Below are positions 21,237 through 24,942 of a DNA stretch of 24,942 nucleotides, in pieces. Both the position numbers and the translations under genes were made by a program. A model generated the notes under the pieces. That model searched no databases. It worked only from the letters and a program-made list of their open reading frames with translations, and was not told the origin of the DNA. Source of the stretch: CAZGZU01 sp964529855 (GTDB lineage: Bacteria; Patescibacteriota; Minisyncoccia; Portnoybacterales; UBA2143); assembly GCA_964529855.1 (NCBI GenBank), contig CAZGZU010000009.1, positions 1-24,942 on the forward strand. The letters are read 5' to 3'. Every line of letters starts with the position of its first letter. The stretch's first letter is position 1.

Positions 21237-21277
21237 AAGCGCTCTGTGACAAATCTAATCACAGAGCGCTTTTTCTT
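21237..21277 (+). terminator. Strong terminator after the orphan family gene
   Basis: A 13-bp perfect stem (21237-21249 with 21259-21271), 9-nt loop, then TTTTCTT. It lies between this gene and the convergent tsaC-like gene and may serve both. Confidence 0.85.
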
Positions 21278-21288
21278 ATGTAAAATCC

Positions 21289-21936
21289 TTACTTAAACAT
21301 CTTTAATAATTGTTTCTTGCTGACCGGGCCAACCCGGGTAATTTTGGGCTGTGAACCGGTCAAATCTAAAACCGTGGAAGGCGGACTGGCTGGCAAATCC
21401 CCAGTATCTAAAATCAAATCAGGTCGGGGGTAAGCTTTTTCAAAGACCTTAATAACCCCCCTACAGGAGGTTAAAGGCGGCTGTCCGGAAAAATTAGCTG
21501 AAGCTATAGTAATCGGTTCAGTTAAATTTTCCATCAGAGTCCGGGTAAACTGACAATCAGGAATTCTTAAACCAATGGTTCTTTTGCCGGCCGTTAAAAC
21601 GTCGGGCACTGTCTGTCTTTTTTCCAAAACTACGGTAACCGGCCCGGGCCAAACCGAGGCCAAAACTTTCTCAGCTTTTCTGTCAATAAAAGCCAGTTGT
21701 TTAGCCATTTCAATGTCACGGACCATTACCGGCACAGGCTTGGTTTCCGGCCGTTTTTTAATCTTAAAAAGCCGCCCGATGCCATGGGACTCTAAAGCAT
21801 TAACTCCCAAACCATAAACTGTATCGGTCGGATAAACAACCACTCCTCCTCTCCGAATTACTCCAATAGCTATCTCAAGAATCCTATTATCCGAATCTGC
21901 CCAATTATTTAATAAATTGAATCTAATAATTTCCAT
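21289..21936 (-). CDS. tsaC: L-threonylcarbamoyladenylate synthase (Sua5/YrdC/TsaC)
   Basis: Makes threonylcarbamoyl-AMP from threonine, bicarbonate and ATP, the first step of the tRNA t6A37 modification. YrdC-domain motifs: IRRGGVVVYPTDTVYGLGVN, KKRPETKPVPVMV, VWPGPVTVVL, TIGLRIPDC and TIASANFSGQPP, with STVLDLTG near the end. At 215 residues it is the short form lacking the Sua5 C-terminal domain. The ATG at 21936 has no Shine-Dalgarno, and no convincing promoter hexamer pair is seen upstream. Divergent from the receiver-domain gene. Confidence 0.93.
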   Translation of the reverse strand: MEIIRFNLLNNWADSDNRILEIAIGVIRRGGVVVYPTDTVYGLGVNALESHGIGRLFKIKKRPETKPVPVMVRDIEMAKQLAFIDRKAEKVLASVWPGPVTVVLEKRQTVPDVLTAGKRTIGLRIPDCQFTRTLMENLTEPITIASANFSGQPPLTSCRGVIKVFEKAYPRPDLILDTGDLPASPPSTVLDLTGSQPKITRVGPVSKKQLLKMFK

Positions 21937-21950
21937 CCACAGTTTACTTA

Positions 21951-21979
21951 TTTACAAAATTGAGTACTAATAATAATAT
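21951..21979 (+). promoter_or_regulatory. Candidate promoter of the receiver-domain gene
   Basis: TTTACA (21951-21956), 17-nt spacer, TAATAT (21974-21979). Expected leader is about 40 nt, ending in GGGAGG 12 nt before ATG 22028. The region is AT-rich and other hexamers are possible. Confidence 0.4.
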
Positions 21980-22027
21980 AGAATAAATTGGTTCTTATCA
22001 ACTTTTGAAGGGAGGAAAAGAAAGAAA

Positions 22028-22387
22028 ATGGGGACAGGAAGTAAAGTTTTAATCGTTGATGATGAGGAGGGAATACTGAAACTTTTAAGCAGCGAGCTTG
22101 AGGAGGATTTCCAAGTATTCTGCGCTGTTAATGGGGCAGCTGCCTTACAAAAAATTAACGAACATGGCAAACCGGACCTGGTCATTACTGATATAAAAAT
22201 GCCGGTAATGGATGGGATAGAATTAACCAGAAAACTTAAACAAGAAAATCCTGAACTTCCTGTTCTGATACTGACAGCTCGGGAGAGCTGGGAGATGCCA
22301 GAAGATATTCATAACTATCCGATTTTATCAAAACCAATTCCCCCGGCAGATGTCCTAAAAGCAGCCAAACAATTACTTCTTTTATAG
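22028..22387 (+). CDS. Stand-alone response regulator receiver protein
   Basis: A 119-residue CheY-like receiver with no output domain. KVLIVDDEEGILK supplies the acidic pocket (Asp11, Asp12), LVITDIKMPVMDG the phosphoacceptor Asp55, VLILTARES Thr83, and PILSKPIPP Lys102. All catalytic positions are intact, so phosphorylation is expected. No histidine kinase or output gene is in the window. The gap between Thr83 and Lys102 contains a short WEMPEDIHNYP segment. A terminator follows 14 nt after the stop. Confidence 0.92.
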   Translation: MGTGSKVLIVDDEEGILKLLSSELEEDFQVFCAVNGAAALQKINEHGKPDLVITDIKMPVMDGIELTRKLKQENPELPVLILTARESWEMPEDIHNYPILSKPIPPADVLKAAKQLLLL

Positions 22388-22400
22388 TTTCTTTAGTTTT

Positions 22401-22430
22401 AAAAACCAAGGCCAGGCGCCTTGGTTTTTA
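22401..22430. terminator. Bidirectional terminator between the receiver gene and leuS
   Basis: A 12-bp perfect stem (22401-22412 with 22418-22429), AAAAACCAAGGC with GCCTTGGTTTTT, and a 5-nt loop. The A/T ends give a U-tract in both directions; it ends 1 nt before the leuS stop codon. Confidence 0.88.
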
Positions 22431-24833
22431 TTATACAACCAAATTAACCAGTCGGTTAGGAATATAGATAATCTTTTTGGGTTTTTTCTTATTCAGCCAT
22501 TTTTGAACCTTTTCTTGAGCCAGGACCAATTCCTTAGCTTCGGCTTCCGTAATATCCTTTTTAACTTCCATTCTGTCCCTGACCTTGCCGTTTATCTGAA
22601 TAATCAGTTGCCAGATTTGTTCCTGAGCAATTTTCTCATCAGCCAAGGGCCATTTTTGCAGAAAAATACTCTTTTTATTATCCAGTTGCTCCCACAATTC
22701 CTCCGTAATATGCGGGGCAAAAGGTGCTAATAATCGCAGGAAAATCTCCGCTTCTTTTTTGGAAAGAAGCTTGCCTGTTTCATTCCAAGAATTAACAAAT
22801 TCCATCATAGCCGCGACAGCCGTATTGAATTTCATCGTTTCCAAATCATCGCTGACCTTTTTAATCAAACGGTGCAGTTTAGACAACAATTCTTTATCTG
22901 CCTTAGGCGCGAATTTCTGCTGGTCGCTGAACATTTGCCAAACCCGATTAAAAAAACGAAAACAGCCCTGCACTCCCTTGGTACTCCAGCTAATCGTCTG
23001 GGCAAATGGACCCATAAACATTTCATAAGTCCGTAAAGTATCGGCTCCATATTTTTCAATCACCTCATCCGGTCTGATAACATTATTAAAACTCTTACTC
23101 ATCTTGCGACCATCTTCGGCCAAAACCACCCCATGAGATTGCCGCCGCTGATAAGGTTCAGTGGTCGGCACTTTTTTCAAATCATATAAAAACTTATGCC
23201 AAAAACGGGAATAAAGCAGATGAAGAGTGGTGTGTTCCATACCGCCATTGTACAAATCCACGGGCAGCCAGTATTTCAGTTTTTTTAAATCAGCCAATTC
23301 TTTGTCATTCCCGGGGTCAACGTATCTCAAAAAATACCAGGAAGAACCAGCCCAGTTAGGCATGGTGTCGGTTTCTCTTTTGGCCGGTCCCTTGCATTGA
23401 GGACACTTGGTATTGACCCAATCCTTTATGGCCGCCAAAGGCGACTCGCCTGTATCAGTCGGCTGATATTTTTTCACGTGAGGCAGTTCCACGGGCAAGT
23501 CTTTATCCGGCACGCCGACGGCCCCGCATTTCTGACAATGGATAATCGGAATGGGCTCGCCCCAGTAATGCTGTCGGGAAAATATCCAGTCGCGCAGCTT
23601 ATACTGAACGGTTTTTCGGCCAGCCTTATTCCTGGTCAGCCAATCGGTAATTTTCTTAATCGCCTCCTGGGAAGACAATCCGTTAAAATCGCCTGAATTG
23701 ACCAATTTACCATAATCCACGTAGGCCTCCTTGGAAACATCGCCGCCGGAAATTACTTCCTTAATTTCCAAATCATATTTCTTGGCAAATTGGTAATCCC
23801 GTTTATCATGAGCCGGCACAATCATTACTGCCCCGCCGCCATAGGTGGCAATCACATAATCGCTTACCCAGACAGGCACTTTTTCCTGATTAACGGGGTT
23901 AAGACAATAGCTGCCCAGAAAAACACCTGTTTTTTCCTTGTCCAACTGCGTTCTTTCAAACTCACTCTTCTTTTTAGAAGCCAGAACATATTGCTTAACT
24001 TTTTCCTCGTTCTCCGGCGTGGTCAGTTTTTCCAACAAGGAATGCTCCGGGGCGATAATCATGGCCGTAATGCCAAAAATAGTATCAGCTCTGGTGGTAA
24101 AGACAGTAATAATATCATTACCGCCAACCACCGGAAAATCAATCTCTGTGCCGTAACTCCGGCCAATCCAGTTAATCTGCTGCTTCTTTATTTTCTCCAC
24201 ATAATTAACCTTTTCCAAATCATCAATCAATCTGTCAGCATAAGCGGTTATTTTAAGTAGCCATTGTTTTAAAGTTCTCTGTTCGGTCTGGGCTCCGCAA
24301 CGTTCACACTTTCCGGCAATGACTTCCTCATTAGCCAGACCAATCTTACAACTGGGACACCAGTTAATGGGCATTTTTGCCTGATAAGCCAGACCTTTTT
24401 TGAAAAACTGGAGAAAAATCCATTGTGACCATTTATAATAATTAGGGTCAGTCGTATTGATTTCTCTGGACCAGTCAAAAGAAAGTCCCAAAGAATTCAG
24501 CTGTTTTTTAAAAACCTTGATATTATCCTCGGTCACCTTGACCGGGTGAATGCCCGTCTTAATGGCATAATTTTCCGTGGGCAAACCAAAAGCATCCCAG
24601 CCCATGGGATAGAGCACGTTGAATCCCTGCATTCTCTTCTGACGGGCCAAGGCATCCAGGGCCGAATAACTGCGAACATGACCAACGTGTAAACCATCAC
24701 CGGAAGGATAGGGAAATTCCACCATCAGATATTTCTTGGGTTTTTTATCAAAATCTCTGGCCTGATAAAGTTTCTGACCAGCCCATTTTTTCTGCCACTT
24801 TTTCTCAATTTTTTGAGGATTGTATTTAGCCAT
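22431..24833 (-). CDS. leuS: Leucine-tRNA ligase
   Basis: Class Ia synthetase charging tRNA-Leu, one isoacceptor of which is encoded 2.3 kb away. The 800-residue protein starts MAKYNPQKIEKKWQ. PYPSGDGLHVGHVRSYSALD carries the HIGH motif (HVGH). A CP1 editing domain includes TTRADTIFG and VMIVPAHDKRDYQFA. Cys-rich modules are CPSC...CERC, CQKC and CPQC. GRKMSKSFNNV is the KMSKS loop, and an anticodon-binding domain ends the protein. The ATG at 24833 comes 1 nt after the tatD stop, so the two are probably co-transcribed; no Shine-Dalgarno. Confidence 0.96.
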   Translation of the reverse strand: MAKYNPQKIEKKWQKKWAGQKLYQARDFDKKPKKYLMVEFPYPSGDGLHVGHVRSYSALDALARQKRMQGFNVLYPMGWDAFGLPTENYAIKTGIHPVKVTEDNIKVFKKQLNSLGLSFDWSREINTTDPNYYKWSQWIFLQFFKKGLAYQAKMPINWCPSCKIGLANEEVIAGKCERCGAQTEQRTLKQWLLKITAYADRLIDDLEKVNYVEKIKKQQINWIGRSYGTEIDFPVVGGNDIITVFTTRADTIFGITAMIIAPEHSLLEKLTTPENEEKVKQYVLASKKKSEFERTQLDKEKTGVFLGSYCLNPVNQEKVPVWVSDYVIATYGGGAVMIVPAHDKRDYQFAKKYDLEIKEVISGGDVSKEAYVDYGKLVNSGDFNGLSSQEAIKKITDWLTRNKAGRKTVQYKLRDWIFSRQHYWGEPIPIIHCQKCGAVGVPDKDLPVELPHVKKYQPTDTGESPLAAIKDWVNTKCPQCKGPAKRETDTMPNWAGSSWYFLRYVDPGNDKELADLKKLKYWLPVDLYNGGMEHTTLHLLYSRFWHKFLYDLKKVPTTEPYQRRQSHGVVLAEDGRKMSKSFNNVIRPDEVIEKYGADTLRTYEMFMGPFAQTISWSTKGVQGCFRFFNRVWQMFSDQQKFAPKADKELLSKLHRLIKKVSDDLETMKFNTAVAAMMEFVNSWNETGKLLSKKEAEIFLRLLAPFAPHITEELWEQLDNKKSIFLQKWPLADEKIAQEQIWQLIIQINGKVRDRMEVKKDITEAEAKELVLAQEKVQKWLNKKKPKKIIYIPNRLVNLVV

Positions 24834-24834
24834 A

Positions 24835-24942
24835 TTAAATTCCAAACAACTCCCTGGCGTTCTTGGTTGTCTGGACAGCTACCTCTTCAAATTTAATTCC
24901 TTTGATTTCTGCTATTTTTTCTGCTACGTATTTAACGTAAAT
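24835..24942 (-). CDS. tatD: TatD-family hydrolase, C-terminal end only
   Basis: The last 35 residues of a gene running off the right edge: YVKYVAEKIAEIKG, then FEEVAVQTTKNARELFGI. This is the typical C-terminus of TatD metal-dependent DNases (the helix before the N-A-x-x-L-F end). The catalytic part lies outside the window. The stop is 1 nt before the leuS start. Identification rests on this short tail only. Confidence 0.75.
   Translation of the reverse strand: MYVKYVAEKIAEIKGIKFEEVAVQTTKNARELFGI

Noticed and set aside
23790..24260. Plus-strand 156-residue ORF opposite leuS
   Set aside because: It is an antisense shadow of the LeuRS editing domain, with no start signals.

Overview
The window reads as bacterial chromosome from a reduced-genome lineage, most likely Candidate Phyla Radiation / Patescibacteria (Parcubacteria-like). 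The evidence is an archease-rtcB pair, a tatD-leuS pair, a Rel protein without its C-terminal regulatory half, many short lineage-type hypothetical proteins, compact AT-leaning sequence, and a 225-residue orphan protein that I recall as a recurrent uncharacterised family in Parcubacteria. That lineage call is an inference from gene content and remembered protein families, not from a marker-gene search. TGA is used as a normal stop, so the genetic code looks standard. The sequence is draft quality: there is a run of N at 1733-1742 and one apparent frameshift.

Layout. 1-2,100 (minus): a beta-CASP metallo-beta-lactamase RNase with a frame break, a YkuK-like RNase H-fold protein split by the N gap, and a 49-residue basic protein. 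2,164-6,373 (minus): rtcB carrying a 512-residue intein, its partner archease, and two overlapping genes of unknown function. 6,456-10,270 (minus): a tightly packed operon lepB-hisS-HIT-small membrane protein-amino acid permease. 10,385-15,898 (plus): an LCP-family protein, pth, dprA and topA, interrupted by one minus-strand small membrane protein. 15,946-16,563 (minus): a P-loop kinase-like protein. 16,666-18,156 (plus): a short Rel/SpoT. 18,163-19,965 (minus): parA-parB. 20,033-20,119: tRNA-Leu(CAA). 20,471-21,148: the orphan family protein with a long structured leader. 21,289-24,942: tsaC/Sua5, an orphan receiver protein, leuS and the end of tatD.

The most notable finding is a pair of noncoding elements, at 11505-11680 (in front of pth) and 12538-12695 (in front of dprA). 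Both fold on paper into a three-part RNA: a long closing helix P1, a 16-21 bp hairpin P2, and a 3' domain. They share short sequence blocks in P1 and in the 3' domain, and several P1 pairs differ by compensatory changes (U-A to C-G, A-U to U-A). Their P2 helices are both long but differ completely in sequence. They look like two copies of one structured RNA family that I cannot name.

A second pattern is promoter layout. At least five genes (parA, rel, the LCP gene, ykuK-like and the 49-residue gene, probably also the beta-CASP gene) have a sigma70-type -35/-10 pair with 17-nt spacing whose -10 lies only 6-8 nt before the ATG. This implies leaderless mRNAs. Other genes, mainly in longer transcripts, carry strong Shine-Dalgarno sites (GGAGGTGA, AAAGGAGG), so two initiation modes coexist.
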